In this document: piece by piece, positions 1 to 8,959 of the stretch
Position numbering within the stretch: the first letter of the stretch is position 1
Layout of the letters: every line of letters begins with the position of its first letter
Source of the DNA: JAJEFO01 sp022819605
GTDB taxonomy: Bacteria; Pseudomonadota; Alphaproteobacteria; Rhodobacterales; Rhodobacteraceae
Assembly: GCA_965221545.1 (NCBI GenBank)
Contig: OZ244901.1
Location: 1,364,001-1,428,000, forward strand
DNA: 64,000 bases
Reading direction: 5' to 3'
Position numbers and translations under genes: made by a program
Notes under the pieces: model-generated
Seen by the model: the letters and a program-made list of their open reading frames with translations, nothing else
Told to the model about the DNA's origin: nothing
The model's database searches: none

Positions 1-51
1 TCAGGCTCGGGCAAGGAAGGACAAGGTCAAGACCGAGGGGCAGGCAGAATA

Positions 52-1317
52 ATGGATTCCATTGTCGTTACAGGAGGAGTCAGGCTCAAAGGCCAGATTC
101 CGATCGCGGGCGCAAAGAACTCGTGCCTCGCATTGATGCCAGCGACATTGCTGACCGAAGAACCCCTTGTCCTGATGAACGCGCCTCGCCTCTCGGACAT
201 CGACGCGATGGGCCTGCTGCTGCGATCTCTGGGAGTGCATGTCCAGGCTTCCGAAGACGGCAAGGTCATCACCATGTGCTCGGGTGGCTCGGTTTCCACG
301 ACGGCCGAGTATGACATCGTGCGGAAGATGCGCGCGTCGAACCTCGTGCTTGGCCCGCTTCTTGCGCGTGAGGGTCAGGCAACAGTTTCCCTGCCCGGGG
401 GATGCGCCATTGGAGCGCGCCCGATGGATGTACACGTCGCTGCGCTTGAGGCTCTGGGCGCAAGAATCGAGCTGAAGGATGGATACCTGCACGCAACCGC
501 ACCAAAGGGACTGAAGGGCGCGAAGGTGACGCTCAGGATTGCAAGCGTCGGTGCGACCGAAAATGTCCTGATGGCAGCAACGCTGGCCAAGGGCACGACG
601 GTCATCGAAAACGCGGCATGCGAGCCAGAGATCATTGATCTGGCCGAGTGCCTTGTGGCGATGGGCGCCAGAATCGAGGGCGCGGGCACTCCGACCATCA
701 CCATTGAAGGCGCAAGTCGGCTGGGAAGGGCGAGGCACACGGTGATTGCCGACCGGATCGAGCTTGGGACCTACATGATGGCTCCTGCAATCTGCGGTGG
801 CGATGTGGAGTGCCTTGGCGGCCGTATGGAGCTTGTCAGCACCGTCGCAGAGCGGCTTGACGAGGCTGGCGTATCGGTCGAGGAAACGGGGCGAGGAATC
901 AGGGTTGCACGCGGAAACGATCGCATCCGCCCGATCAATGTCAGGACCGAGCCGTATCCTGGGTTTCCGACCGACCTGCAGGCGCAGATGATGGCGCTGC
1001 TGTGCACCGCGGATGGCGTGAGCAGGCTCGAAGAGACGATCTTCGAAAACCGATTCATGCATGCACCGGAACTGATGCGCATGGGTGCTGACATAGACGT
1101 GCGGGGCGGAACAGCGACGGTTACTGGAGTTGAGCGTTTGAAAGGCGCGCCCGTAATGGCAACGGATCTTCGCGCGTCGGTTTCGCTGATCCTGGCGGGT
1201 CTTGGTGCCGAGCACGAGACAGTGGTCAACCGGGTCTACCATCTTGACCGGGGATACGAGCACGTCGAAGAGAAACTGGGTTCGGTGGGCGCGAAGATCG
1301 AGAGGATCCAGAATTGA
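52..1317 (+). CDS. murA: UDP-N-acetylglucosamine 1-carboxyvinyltransferase (MurA)
   Basis: First committed step of peptidoglycan synthesis in the cytoplasm: transfers enolpyruvate from PEP to UDP-GlcNAc. The 421-residue protein is the usual length. The PEP/UDP-GlcNAc lysine lies in AGAKNS (Lys22), and the catalytic cysteine loop reads PGGCAIGARP (Cys118, equivalent to E. coli Cys115, the fosfomycin target). The repeated inside-out alpha/beta barrel pattern runs through the whole length. Its stop overlaps the ATG of the next gene by one base, so it starts a compact housekeeping run. Identity is very secure. The start codon is supported by a G-rich stretch just upstream. Confidence 0.97.
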   Translation: MDSIVVTGGVRLKGQIPIAGAKNSCLALMPATLLTEEPLVLMNAPRLSDIDAMGLLLRSLGVHVQASEDGKVITMCSGGSVSTTAEYDIVRKMRASNLVLGPLLAREGQATVSLPGGCAIGARPMDVHVAALEALGARIELKDGYLHATAPKGLKGAKVTLRIASVGATENVLMAATLAKGTTVIENAACEPEIIDLAECLVAMGARIEGAGTPTITIEGASRLGRARHTVIADRIELGTYMMAPAICGGDVECLGGRMELVSTVAERLDEAGVSVEETGRGIRVARGNDRIRPINVRTEPYPGFPTDLQAQMMALLCTADGVSRLEETIFENRFMHAPELMRMGADIDVRGGTATVTGVERLKGAPVMATDLRASVSLILAGLGAEHETVVNRVYHLDRGYEHVEEKLGSVGAKIERIQN

Positions 1318-1799
1318 TGGCGAGCGCTGCGAGTGTCCAGATAGGCTCGGAACGGCCGCTGAAACTGCGTGCGGACGACGTCGAGGATCTGCAAATCCTG
1401 TCTGCACTTGCCCAAGACGCGGTCCTGCCTGCCAGCGAGATGACCTGGGACAAGAAGAGGCGGCGATTCGCGTGCCTGATCAACCGTTTCCGCTGGGAAG
1501 CCATGCAGGAGGGCGAGCAACGCGACCTGCATCTGGAACGCGTGCGGGCAGTTCTCGCCGTGGAGGACGTGATCGCGGTCAGACGGCAGGGACCGGCACC
1601 GGAGGTATCGCAGGACATCGTGCTGTCCTTGCTGATGCTCAGCTTCCAGCCTGACGGAGGTGGGATGGGTCGCGTCGTGCTGACATTTGCGGGTGACGCG
1701 GCTGTTGAAGTCGAGGTCGAGGCAATCAACATCACGTTGCAGGATGTCACATGCACTTATGAAGCGCCCTCTCAACGAACGCCCGAGCACCCGGAGTGA
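1317..1799 (+). CDS. DUF2948 family protein
   Basis: Small (160 aa) soluble protein of unknown function. In Rhodobacterales and related alphaproteobacteria a DUF2948 gene commonly sits between murA and hisD, as here. Start chosen at the ATG in the TGATG junction with murA; an in-frame TTG one codon upstream is less likely. The protein has a conserved-looking start (LKLRADDVEDLQ), a WDKKRRRF segment and an acidic C-terminus. No signal peptide or membrane segment is seen. Assignment rests on gene order plus the family's typical N-terminal pattern; no biochemical role can be given. Confidence 0.82.
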   Translation: MASAASVQIGSERPLKLRADDVEDLQILSALAQDAVLPASEMTWDKKRRRFACLINRFRWEAMQEGEQRDLHLERVRAVLAVEDVIAVRRQGPAPEVSQDIVLSLLMLSFQPDGGGMGRVVLTFAGDAAVEVEVEAINITLQDVTCTYEAPSQRTPEHPE

Positions 1800-1865
1800 C
1801 GTCGGGCACGGGCTGGGGCTGGAGCCCTCCTTTGCATGCAGCTATGAGTCGGCAAGAGGTCATCA

Positions 1866-3167
1866 ATGGCGCAACTTCTGAACACGACGGATCCGGAGTT
1901 CGAGAGCAGGTTTCGAGCGCTCCTGTCCTTGAAGCGCGAGGACGCGCCGGACGTGAATCAGGCCGTGGCCGGGATCATTGCCGACGTGCGTGCGCGTGGC
2001 GACGAGGCGTTGGTGGAGTTCACCGCAAAGTATGATCATCTGGAGCTGACACCGGACGAATTCACCGTTTCCGAGGAGGAAATCGAGTCCGCGATTTCGG
2101 GGATTGGTTCGCACGAGCTTGAGGCGCTGCAGCTCGCTGCATCGCGCATCCGTGCGTATCACGAGCGGCAGCGGCCGGATGATGCGCTCTGGACCGACGA
2201 GTCTGGCGCAACGCTTGGTTGGCGCTGGACACCCGTGAAGTCAGCGGGGCTCTACGTGCCAGGCGGGCAGGCGAGCTATCCTTCGTCTGTCTTGATGAAT
2301 GCCATCCCGGCGCAGGTTGCCGGTGTCGAGCGCCTGGTCATGACCGTTCCGGCGCCGCACGGAGAACTCAACCCGCTGGTGCTCTTGGCCGCAAGGCTCT
2401 CCGGCATCGATACGATCCACAGGCTCGGGGGCGCCCAAGCCGTTGCCGCCCTTGCCTACGGGACGGAAACCGTCATGCCCGTCGACAAGATCACCGGACC
2501 TGGAAACGCATATGTGGCTGCAGCAAAGCGGCAGGTCTTCGGGCATGTCGGAATCGACATGATTGCAGGCCCGTCGGAGATCCTCGTCATCGCGGACAAG
2601 TCAAACGATCCAAACTGGATCGCGCTCGACCTGCTGAGCCAGGCGGAGCATGACGAAAGCGCGCAGGCCATTCTGATTACGACCGACCCAACGCTGGCCG
2701 AACTGGTGCTTGATTCAATCGAGGAGCATCTGAAGTTGCTCGACAGGCGCGAAATCGTGGCCGCGAGCTGGGAGAGAAACGGTGCCGTCATCCTGGTACA
2801 GGATTTGGGAGAGGCGGCTGCATTGGCAGATGACATTGCCCCGGAGCATCTTGAACTCTGCGTCAGCGACCCTGAGCCATTGATCCCGAACATAAGGCAC
2901 GCCGGGGCTATCTTTGTCGGCGCGTGGACGCCCGAGGCGATCGGTGACTACGTCGGAGGTCCGAACCACGTTCTGCCGACCGCACGCACGGCACGGTTTT
3001 CGTCCGGCCTGTCGGTCCTCGACTTCATGAAGCGCACGACGCTGGCGCAGATGACTCCCGTGTCGCTTCAGGAGATCGGTCCTGCGGCGGTGACGCTCGC
3101 GGAAAGCGAGCGGCTCCAGGCGCATGGGTTGAGCGTCAGTTCCAGGCTCGACCGGTTGAACCGATAG
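1866..3167 (+). CDS. hisD: Histidinol dehydrogenase
   Basis: Catalyses the last two steps of histidine synthesis, NAD-dependent oxidation of L-histidinol to L-histidine, with one zinc per subunit. The length of 433 aa is normal. Recognisable elements are YVPGG near residue 130, GPGN near 211, the AGPSEIL segment near 234-240, the zinc-ligand region SQAEHDESA (Gln259, His262), and the catalytic Glu327-His328 in APEHLEL. It is separated from DUF2948 by about 65 bp. A single hisD away from the other his genes is usual in this group. Confidence 0.97.
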   Translation: MAQLLNTTDPEFESRFRALLSLKREDAPDVNQAVAGIIADVRARGDEALVEFTAKYDHLELTPDEFTVSEEEIESAISGIGSHELEALQLAASRIRAYHERQRPDDALWTDESGATLGWRWTPVKSAGLYVPGGQASYPSSVLMNAIPAQVAGVERLVMTVPAPHGELNPLVLLAARLSGIDTIHRLGGAQAVAALAYGTETVMPVDKITGPGNAYVAAAKRQVFGHVGIDMIAGPSEILVIADKSNDPNWIALDLLSQAEHDESAQAILITTDPTLAELVLDSIEEHLKLLDRREIVAASWERNGAVILVQDLGEAAALADDIAPEHLELCVSDPEPLIPNIRHAGAIFVGAWTPEAIGDYVGGPNHVLPTARTARFSSGLSVLDFMKRTTLAQMTPVSLQEIGPAAVTLAESERLQAHGLSVSSRLDRLNR

Positions 3168-3484
3168 TGCCGCCGGGTTGCAGCTGGGGGATTGGATTCC
3201 CGATTGCCCGTAGCTCGGGCGCGGACCGTCGTCAGCAAGATGCTGATCGTCCAGGACTTGCAGTCGCAGCGCGAGACACTGCAACTGCAAAAGCGCCATG
3301 ATGTCGCAGGATAGTCCGAATCGGTTGGCGTGACCGGTGCGCCAGGCGGGCTGTCGTCGTGCGCACTTTGCCTGCCAGGGATGGCGCCTGCTGCTTGGTG
3401 TGATTGCCAATCTCAGGTATGCCGAACGAGGGTTGCGGTTGGATTCCTATTGAAAAAGCCGGTGCTTCCCGTATCTCGGCCAAC
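3168..3484. other. Intergenic stretch between hisD and UPF0262 gene
   Basis: About 317 bp with no convincing gene. The reading frame of the downstream gene stays open back to about 3404, but the family's N-terminus begins at the ATG at 3485. No tRNA, clear terminator or repeat was seen. Confidence 0.5.
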
Positions 3485-3964
3485 ATGTCCCGGATCGTAC
3501 ACATAGAGATTGACGACAGTGCGCTTCCGCCGCCGACTCCTGAGATCGAGCAGGAGCGCCGGGTCGCGATCTTCGATTTGCTTGAGGACAATTCGTTCTC
3601 GATCACTGCGTCGGACGCACGAAAGGCGCCTGCGGGACCTTATCGACTTCAACTGGCCATCTATGACCGGCTTCTCGTTTTCGACGTTCGCACGGAATCG
3701 GACAAGCCCGCCGTCGAATTCCGCCTCTCTCTGGGACCGTTTCGCCAGGTCGTGAAAGACTACTACCAGATCTGCGAGAGCTACTTCGATGCGGTAAAGC
3801 GCCTTCCTCCTGGCCAGATCGAGGCGATCGACATGGCGAGGCGAGGCATCCACAACGAGGGCGCGCGCATTCTAGAGGAACGCCTTGACGGCAAGGTCGA
3901 GCTTGACATCGACACTGCGCGTCGCCTGTTCACCTTGATCTGCGTTCTCCACTTCGGAGGCTGA
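3485..3964 (+). CDS. UPF0262 family protein
   Basis: A 159-aa conserved alphaproteobacterial protein of unknown function. The start at MSRIVHIEID matches the family N-terminus; 27 upstream in-frame residues lack family character and are excluded. The segments DEN/EDNSF, GPYRL, LSLGPFR and DYYQICESYFDA, and the C-terminal DTARRLFTLICVLH, are typical of the family. It ends 4 bp before the phosphatase gene, so the two are probably co-transcribed. No signal peptide or membrane helix. Confidence 0.88.
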   Translation: MSRIVHIEIDDSALPPPTPEIEQERRVAIFDLLEDNSFSITASDARKAPAGPYRLQLAIYDRLLVFDVRTESDKPAVEFRLSLGPFRQVVKDYYQICESYFDAVKRLPPGQIEAIDMARRGIHNEGARILEERLDGKVELDIDTARRLFTLICVLHFGG

Positions 3965-3968
3965 CCCG

Positions 3969-4442
3969 GTGGCGGACCACCCCACGTCGGTCCTCTTTTG
4001 CTGCGATCACAATGCAGTCCGTTCGCCCATGGCTGAGGGGATGATGAAGAAATACTACGGCCAGGACATCTACGTGCAGTCCGCGGGCGTCTACAACGAC
4101 ATGGAGATTGACGGGTTCTCGATCGCCGTGTGCGAGGAAATCGGCATCGAGCTCGCCCGCCATCGCTCGCGAAGCTTCGACGAAATGCAGGATTGGGGCG
4201 ACGACCTTGCGGCGTTCGATCTTGTCGTCGCGTTGAGTCCGGCCTCGCAAAGAAGGGCCCTGGAACTGACCAGGTACTTTCATCTTGAAGTCGAATACTG
4301 GCCGGTTCTGGATCCCACCGGGCTTGGCGAGGCGAGAGACGAGAAGCTCAAGAGCTATCGCGAAACACGCGACCAGATCAGGGCCCGGATGCTTGAACGG
4401 TTCGGTCCCCCCATGGCTGCACCGGCGGGCGTAACCACTTGA
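3969..4442 (+). CDS. Low-molecular-weight phosphotyrosine-phosphatase/arsenate-reductase-fold protein
   Basis: 157 aa with the LMW-PTP P-loop C-x5-R near the N-terminus (Cys12 to Arg18, CDHNAVRSP) and a downstream Asp in VLDPTG that matches the general-acid position of the fold. It may dephosphorylate phosphotyrosine or act as a thioredoxin-type arsenate reductase; the sequence alone does not decide. It starts with GTG, 4 bp after UPF0262, and belongs to the same transcript. This neighbour pair recurs upstream of infA in Rhodobacterales. Confidence 0.85.
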   Translation: MADHPTSVLFCCDHNAVRSPMAEGMMKKYYGQDIYVQSAGVYNDMEIDGFSIAVCEEIGIELARHRSRSFDEMQDWGDDLAAFDLVVALSPASQRRALELTRYFHLEVEYWPVLDPTGLGEARDEKLKSYRETRDQIRARMLERFGPPMAAPAGVTT

Positions 4443-4574
4443 CCATGGTCCCCGCCGTCAGGCCCCGTCTTCCGCGGCCAGCAGCAATCACTCTGGCAAT
4501 CTTGCGATTTGGGGCTTGATTCACGCCCGGTCGCCACACATAGTCGCCGCGCCTGACGATCAGGCAGTCAAAAC

Positions 4575-4580
4575 AGGAGG
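4575..4580 (+). promoter_or_regulatory. Strong ribosome binding site of infA
   Basis: A consensus AGGAGG lies 4 bases before the ATG at 4585. It fixes the start of infA even though the frame is open further upstream to 4516. Confidence 0.85.
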
Positions 4581-4584
4581 AATC

Positions 4585-4803
4585 ATGGCCAAAGAGGAAT
4601 TGCTCGAATTTCCCGGTGTTGTGAAGGAACTCCTGCCGAACGCGACATTCCGGGTCGAGCTAGAGAATGGCCATGAGATCATCGCGCATACGGCAGGCAA
4701 GATGCGCAAGAACCGCATCCGGGTTCTTGCCGGCGACCGGGTACAGGTGGAAATGACGCCTTACGATCTGTCGAAGGGCCGGATCAACTATCGATTCAAG
4801 TGA
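4585..4803 (+). CDS. infA: Translation initiation factor IF-1
   Basis: 72-residue single S1/OB-fold protein that binds the 30S A site during initiation. The sequence has the invariant MAKEE start, the PNATFRVEL and HTAGKMRKNRI segments, and the DRV.VEMTPYDLSKGRI.YR ending typical of IF-1. Its stop overlaps the GTG of the next gene by 4 bases, implying translational coupling. The 140 bp before it probably holds its promoter. Confidence 0.98.
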   Translation: MAKEELLEFPGVVKELLPNATFRVELENGHEIIAHTAGKMRKNRIRVLAGDRVQVEMTPYDLSKGRINYRFK

Positions 4804-5390
4804 ACGCTTCGCATCCGCGCCTTGTTCTGGGGTCGGCCTCGCCAAGGCGGCTAGAGGTGCTCGCTCAGCTCGGCGTCACCCCGGAGGACGTGCGTCCTGC
4901 AGACATCGACGAGACGCCGAGGGTAGGCGAACTGCCGCGAGCTTACTGCCTGCGCGTGACGGAAGAGAAAGCGAAGTCCGTTGCCCGCTCGGACGGCGAG
5001 GTCGTGCTCGCAGCCGATACCGTCGTGGCAGTCGGGCGACGCATACTTGGCAAGCCCAAGGATCGCTGTGAGGCAAAGACCTTTCTGCGTCTGCTTTCCG
5101 GTCGGCGCCACAAGGTCCATACGGCAATTGCGGTCTTGTCCGACGACGGCCTGAAGATGCGCGACGTGGTTTGCACGGTCAGGATGCAGCGTCTCGGCGA
5201 GAACGACCTTGCGGGGTATCTTGATGCAGGCGACTGGAAGGGCAAGGCGGGTGCGTACGCAATACAAGGCCCTGCGGGCGCCTTTATCCCGTGGATCGCA
5301 GGATCGTTTACGGCGATCATGGGATTGCCGGCGCACGAGACGGCAAGATTGCTGACGGCAGCCGGAATCCCGGTCCCGAACCAGTCATGA
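4800..5390 (+). CDS. maf: Maf-family nucleotide pyrophosphatase
   Basis: 196 aa; hydrolyses the alpha-beta bond of (modified) nucleoside triphosphates such as dTTP, UTP or m7GTP to the monophosphate. Family motifs: LGSASPRR at the N-terminus, the DETP segment, the AADTVV motif with the catalytic Asp, and the G..AGAYAIQG segment. It starts with GTG inside the infA stop and ends overlapping the RNase E/G ATG by 4 bases. The infA-maf-RNase order is characteristic of the group. Confidence 0.94.
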   Translation: MNASHPRLVLGSASPRRLEVLAQLGVTPEDVRPADIDETPRVGELPRAYCLRVTEEKAKSVARSDGEVVLAADTVVAVGRRILGKPKDRCEAKTFLRLLSGRRHKVHTAIAVLSDDGLKMRDVVCTVRMQRLGENDLAGYLDAGDWKGKAGAYAIQGPAGAFIPWIAGSFTAIMGLPAHETARLLTAAGIPVPNQS

Positions 5391-6415
5391 AAGGCAGCGT
5401 GATTGCCATGGAACGTTTCATGGGCCGCCTGGCGGCGGCCAGGATCGTGGACGGCGAACTGGACGACCTTCTGCTTGACCCGCCGGACGATCGGCTGCGT
5501 CCGGGCGCCATCTACCGCGCGAAGGCGGGACGACCCTTGAAGGGGCAGGGAGGCATGATCCTCGAGACTCCGGACGGGCCGCTGTTTCTTCGTCACGCAA
5601 AGGGAGTTGCCCAGGGCGACACCGTGCTCGTGCAGGTTTCGACCTATGCCGAGCGAGAAAAGGCCGCTCCCGCAACGCAAAAGATTCTCTTCAAGGGTCG
5701 ACATGCGATGCTGACTCCGGGCGCGCCCGGTCGAAACATCTCAAGGGCGATCGTGCATCAAGAGCGAAGGGCGGAGCTTCAGGCGATTCTGGATGTAATC
5801 GAACTTCCCGAAGGCATGGGCATTGTCCTGCGAACCGCGGCTGATGCGGCAGAGGGTATGGAAGTCCGGGAAGAAGTCGCCCGCCTGGCTGATAAAGCTG
5901 GCAAGATCCTGAACGATGCGAGGTTGGGCAAGCCCGCAAGGCTTCTCGACGGTCCCTCGGCACCGGAGCTGGCGCTTCGGGACTGGCCGCGATCAAGTGT
6001 CCTTGACGACAAGCCGGGAAGCTTTGCCCGGTTTGGCGCGGACGAGATGATCGACGCATTGCGGTCGCCGCATGTCATGCTTGGCGAGGGATCGCTTGTC
6101 GTGGAACCCACCCGTGCCCTCGTGGCCGTGGACGTGAATTCCGCCGGGAGCAGCTCGACCGCGGCGGGGCTAAAGGCGAATCTCGCGGCCATTCGAGCCC
6201 TTCCGCGCGCTCTTCGTTTGCGCGGTCTGGGCGGTCAGATCGTGATTGACCTTGCTCCGCTGGCAAAGCGTGATCGCCGCCGTGTCGAGGACGCGGCCAA
6301 GTTGGCGTTTCGCGCGTGTCCGGTTGACACGGCGCTTGCGGGATGGACGCCACTCGGTCACATGGAGTGCCTGCGCAAGCGCGAGCGCTTTCCCTTGCAC
6401 GAGGTCATGACTTGA
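5387..6415 (+). CDS. Ribonuclease E/G family protein (short form)
   Basis: 342-aa endoribonuclease of the RNase E/G family, acting on rRNA, tRNA or mRNA 5' ends. The catalytic-domain features are visible: the TPGAPGRN(I)SR segment and the two metal-binding Asp motifs, VAVDVNSA and IVIDLAPL. The protein is much shorter than classical RNase E or RNase G and appears to lack the N-terminal S1 domain and zinc-link region. This short version is common in Rhodobacterales beside maf and yacG. Start at the ATG that overlaps the maf stop; the open frame upstream lies inside maf. Confidence 0.88.
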   Translation: MKGSVIAMERFMGRLAAARIVDGELDDLLLDPPDDRLRPGAIYRAKAGRPLKGQGGMILETPDGPLFLRHAKGVAQGDTVLVQVSTYAEREKAAPATQKILFKGRHAMLTPGAPGRNISRAIVHQERRAELQAILDVIELPEGMGIVLRTAADAAEGMEVREEVARLADKAGKILNDARLGKPARLLDGPSAPELALRDWPRSSVLDDKPGSFARFGADEMIDALRSPHVMLGEGSLVVEPTRALVAVDVNSAGSSSTAAGLKANLAAIRALPRALRLRGLGGQIVIDLAPLAKRDRRRVEDAAKLAFRACPVDTALAGWTPLGHMECLRKRERFPLHEVMT

Positions 6416-6597
6416 GCTGCCCCATTTGCCAGAAGCCAGTCGAGAAGAGGTATGGCCCGTTTTGCTCGAAGCGCTGCGCAGACCTGGATCTGTGGCGCTG
6501 GCTCAACGGCGCGTATGCCGTTCCTTGCGATGAGGATTTGCCGGACGAGTTCGAGGGTTCCGGGCGGCCTCCGGAGGACGGGGATACGTTGCACTAG
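6412..6597 (+). CDS. yacG: DNA gyrase inhibitor YacG (zinc-binding)
   Basis: Small zinc protein that binds GyrB and inhibits gyrase. It has the Cys4 zinc ribbon SCPICQ and FCSKRCAD (Cys3, Cys6, Cys18, Cys22 from the proposed start) and the LDLWRWLNG segment. The start is taken as the TTG overlapping the RNase E/G stop by 4 bases, giving 61 aa with the zinc motif at the very N-terminus as usual. An upstream ATG in the frame would extend it into the RNase gene. It is the last housekeeping gene before the accessory region. Confidence 0.9.
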   Translation: MSCPICQKPVEKRYGPFCSKRCADLDLWRWLNGAYAVPCDEDLPDEFEGSGRPPEDGDTLH

Positions 6598-6647
6598 ATT
6601 TCGGGCGCAAGGCACCGGAAAGGCGCTCTCTTGAGCAAAAAACATCC

Positions 6648-6890
6648 CTACACCATTGATTCAGAGCCATTTTTCGAATCCGGGTCGTCGACCATTCTTA
6701 CCAGACGGTAGCCGAGTTTCTTCGCCCGCCGCCCGAGGTTTCAGACGGACCGGTCCACGCGGCGCTGCTCGTAGGTTTCGATCCCGCGTTCCACATATTC
6801 CTCCCCTCGGGTCACCAGCGTGTAGATGAGGCACGCAAGTTCGCGCGCGGACGCGGTGATCGCCCGACCGTCCCCGAGTTCACATGCCCG
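6648..6890 (-). pseudogene. Remnant of an IS110/IS116/IS902-type transposase C-terminus
   Basis: The reverse strand encodes a decayed transposase tail: GRAITASARELACLIYTLV...GEEYVERG.E.YEQRR, the pattern that ends the transposase_20 domain in this family. The frame is broken by a TGA at 6741-6743, but beyond it the same frame continues with family-like sequence (RRAKKLGYRLV) to a TAG at 6648. The N-terminal three quarters of the transposase are absent. It marks the border between the housekeeping block and the accessory DNA. Confidence 0.65.
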
Positions 6891-7048
6891 ACGCCGCGTC
6901 GGCAAACGTCGATTATACTTTCGTGACAGCGCTGGCGCTGCGCGGCGGCGGGGGCTCATGAGAATCCCCCAATTTTTCTTGGCGGTTTTGCCCAAGACGG
7001 ACCCAATTCACGTTAAGCAACTGTTACCGTTTCGGTGCCGCTGCCCAC

Positions 7049-8959
7049 TCACACCGCAAGCAGGAAGCCCGTGAAGAACTTTGCCAACTGGGCATGTGCA
7101 TCAAGTGGCAGGATGTTCGCCACATGCTGGTCGGGGCGGACGATCACGATACATCCCTTTTCGCGGTTGATCCCTCGCATCTCAAAGATATCGTCGCTGC
7201 GCTTCAGATCCGCGCAGAACACCTTTTCGTAGTCGCAAAGTCCGAAGCGCCCTTTGTGTGGGCGCAACATGAACGGCATCGCCCCATAGTCTAAGTGACG
7301 GAAACTCTGCTGGAAAACCGCTCTGACGTCGATGACCGCATCGATATCCTCTGCCTCTCGGGTATGGCGCCTGACGGGTGAGTTTGGTGCGCTTTCCAGG
7401 AAGGTGCACAATGCGTTGATGGCACCACCTCTTTGGCCCGCATCACCAGCACCGGCAAACGCAAAGACCCGCCAGCGCGCATCGGCCTCGACAGTATGGC
7501 CCAGTTGCATCGGCTTTGCGTCGGCCAGCCTGATGACCGGTGCGGAATGCAAGCGCATGCCGATGTCAAAACCGCAGGCCAGGGCCTGATGTGTGGCCTC
7601 GGCGGTTAGCGCCGATGGCTCGTACTGGATGGTGAGTCCCGACGTATAGCGCAGGTTCTTGATGAACTCGCGGGCAAAACGCGGCAAATCTTCTTCGGTG
7701 TCGTCCTCCAACCGGGTACCGACGACGCGCGACCATTGATGGTCAAACTCGACCAGGCCTTTCGCCGCCGCCCAACGCTCACGTGTATAACTGTGAAGAA
7801 GCGAAGGATCGGCACGCCCCGTAAGCACGGAAATCAGTTTCCACCCCAGGTTGAACGTGTCCCCCATGGAGACATTCATCCCCTGACCTGCCTTCGGGCT
7901 ATGGGTATGACAGGCATCCCCGGCCAGCATCACACACGGGTTGCGCATTGCGACCTCGTCATCAGGCACGTCGTCGAACTTGTCTGTCAGTCGGTGCCCG
8001 ATCTCGTAAATTGACCACCAAACGACATCTTTCACATCGAAGCTGTAGGGTGCGATGATCTGTTGGGCTCTTGCGATGATATCGTCGATTGTCAGGCCGC
8101 GATCGGCGGCACGTTCTTCGTCGCCGAGGCTTTCAAGCTCAACATAATGGCGCACCAGATAGCCGCCCTCGCGCGGCAGGATCAGCATGGTGCCACCATT
8201 GCCAGACTGGATGAGCGCCTTCATCCGGTAGTCGGGAAAGTCGGTAACGGCCAGCACATCCATCACGCCCCAGGCCTGATGCGCTGCATCTCCTTGCAGC
8301 GCGCCGCCGATGGACCGACGCACATTAGATCGCGCGCCATCGCAGCCCACCACGTAGCGGGCGCGGACCGTCTCACGCTGTCCTTCGCGGTCGGTACCCG
8401 TGCGCTCAAGCGCGACCGTCGCGGGGTAGTCCTCAACCGCTGGATCCACCTTCACATCGACCACCTTGAAGCCGTAGTCGGGTTCCAACCGTGTCGCCGC
8501 ATTCCGCATGATGTCGAGGTACAACTCGTGAACACGCGCCTGGTTGATCAGGACATGCGGCATCTCGCTCATCCCGTCTTCGACATCCTGTACGCGTCCG
8601 GCGCGATGAATGTGGTCAGGATTGTCGGACTTGGGTGTCCAGAACGTCGACTCGTTGATCCAAACCGATTCCCGCTTAACCTTCTCGGCAAATCCGAATG
8701 CCTGGAACATCTCCATCGAGCGCACGCTAATGCCATCCGCTTGACCTTTCTCCATCGGTCCAAGCTTGGGTTCGACAATCATGGTGCGAATCTCAGGCAC
8801 CGCGGCCAATTGCGCCGCAAGGCACAGACCTGCCGGACCGCACCCCGCGATCAGTACATCTACTGTATCCGGCAATGCGCCTGACCCATCACGCCATTGG
8901 AACGCGTGTGGGTGGATATCGGGATCCCCGGGGTTGAAGCCGTTAAGGTGATACTGCAT
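7049..8959 (-). CDS. FAD-dependent aromatic hydroxylase (phenol 2-monooxygenase / 3-hydroxybenzoate 4-monooxygenase type)
   Basis: About 636-aa flavin monooxygenase that would hydroxylate a phenolic ring with NAD(P)H and O2. FAD-binding features: IAGCGPAGL at residues 38-46, the DG motif GCDGARS near 205, and the GDACHTHSPKAGQGMN motif near 347. A C-terminal thioredoxin-like domain ends in the PDQHVAN segment, as in PHHY/MobA-type enzymes. The ATG at 8959 is preceded by GGGGGA; a TTG at 8971 is the alternative. It stands alone, with no ring-cleavage or regulator gene beside it, so the substrate is not predictable. Confidence 0.85.
   Translation of the reverse strand: MQYHLNGFNPGDPDIHPHAFQWRDGSGALPDTVDVLIAGCGPAGLCLAAQLAAVPEIRTMIVEPKLGPMEKGQADGISVRSMEMFQAFGFAEKVKRESVWINESTFWTPKSDNPDHIHRAGRVQDVEDGMSEMPHVLINQARVHELYLDIMRNAATRLEPDYGFKVVDVKVDPAVEDYPATVALERTGTDREGQRETVRARYVVGCDGARSNVRRSIGGALQGDAAHQAWGVMDVLAVTDFPDYRMKALIQSGNGGTMLILPREGGYLVRHYVELESLGDEERAADRGLTIDDIIARAQQIIAPYSFDVKDVVWWSIYEIGHRLTDKFDDVPDDEVAMRNPCVMLAGDACHTHSPKAGQGMNVSMGDTFNLGWKLISVLTGRADPSLLHSYTRERWAAAKGLVEFDHQWSRVVGTRLEDDTEEDLPRFAREFIKNLRYTSGLTIQYEPSALTAEATHQALACGFDIGMRLHSAPVIRLADAKPMQLGHTVEADARWRVFAFAGAGDAGQRGGAINALCTFLESAPNSPVRRHTREAEDIDAVIDVRAVFQQSFRHLDYGAMPFMLRPHKGRFGLCDYEKVFCADLKRSDDIFEMRGINREKGCIVIVRPDQHVANILPLDAHAQLAKFFTGFLLAV

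Noticed and set aside
1..1407. Reverse-strand open frame of 468 codons across murA
   Set aside because: It lies opposite a certain murA gene; the amino-acid composition (many His, Arg, Cys) is that of an antisense shadow in GC-rich DNA.
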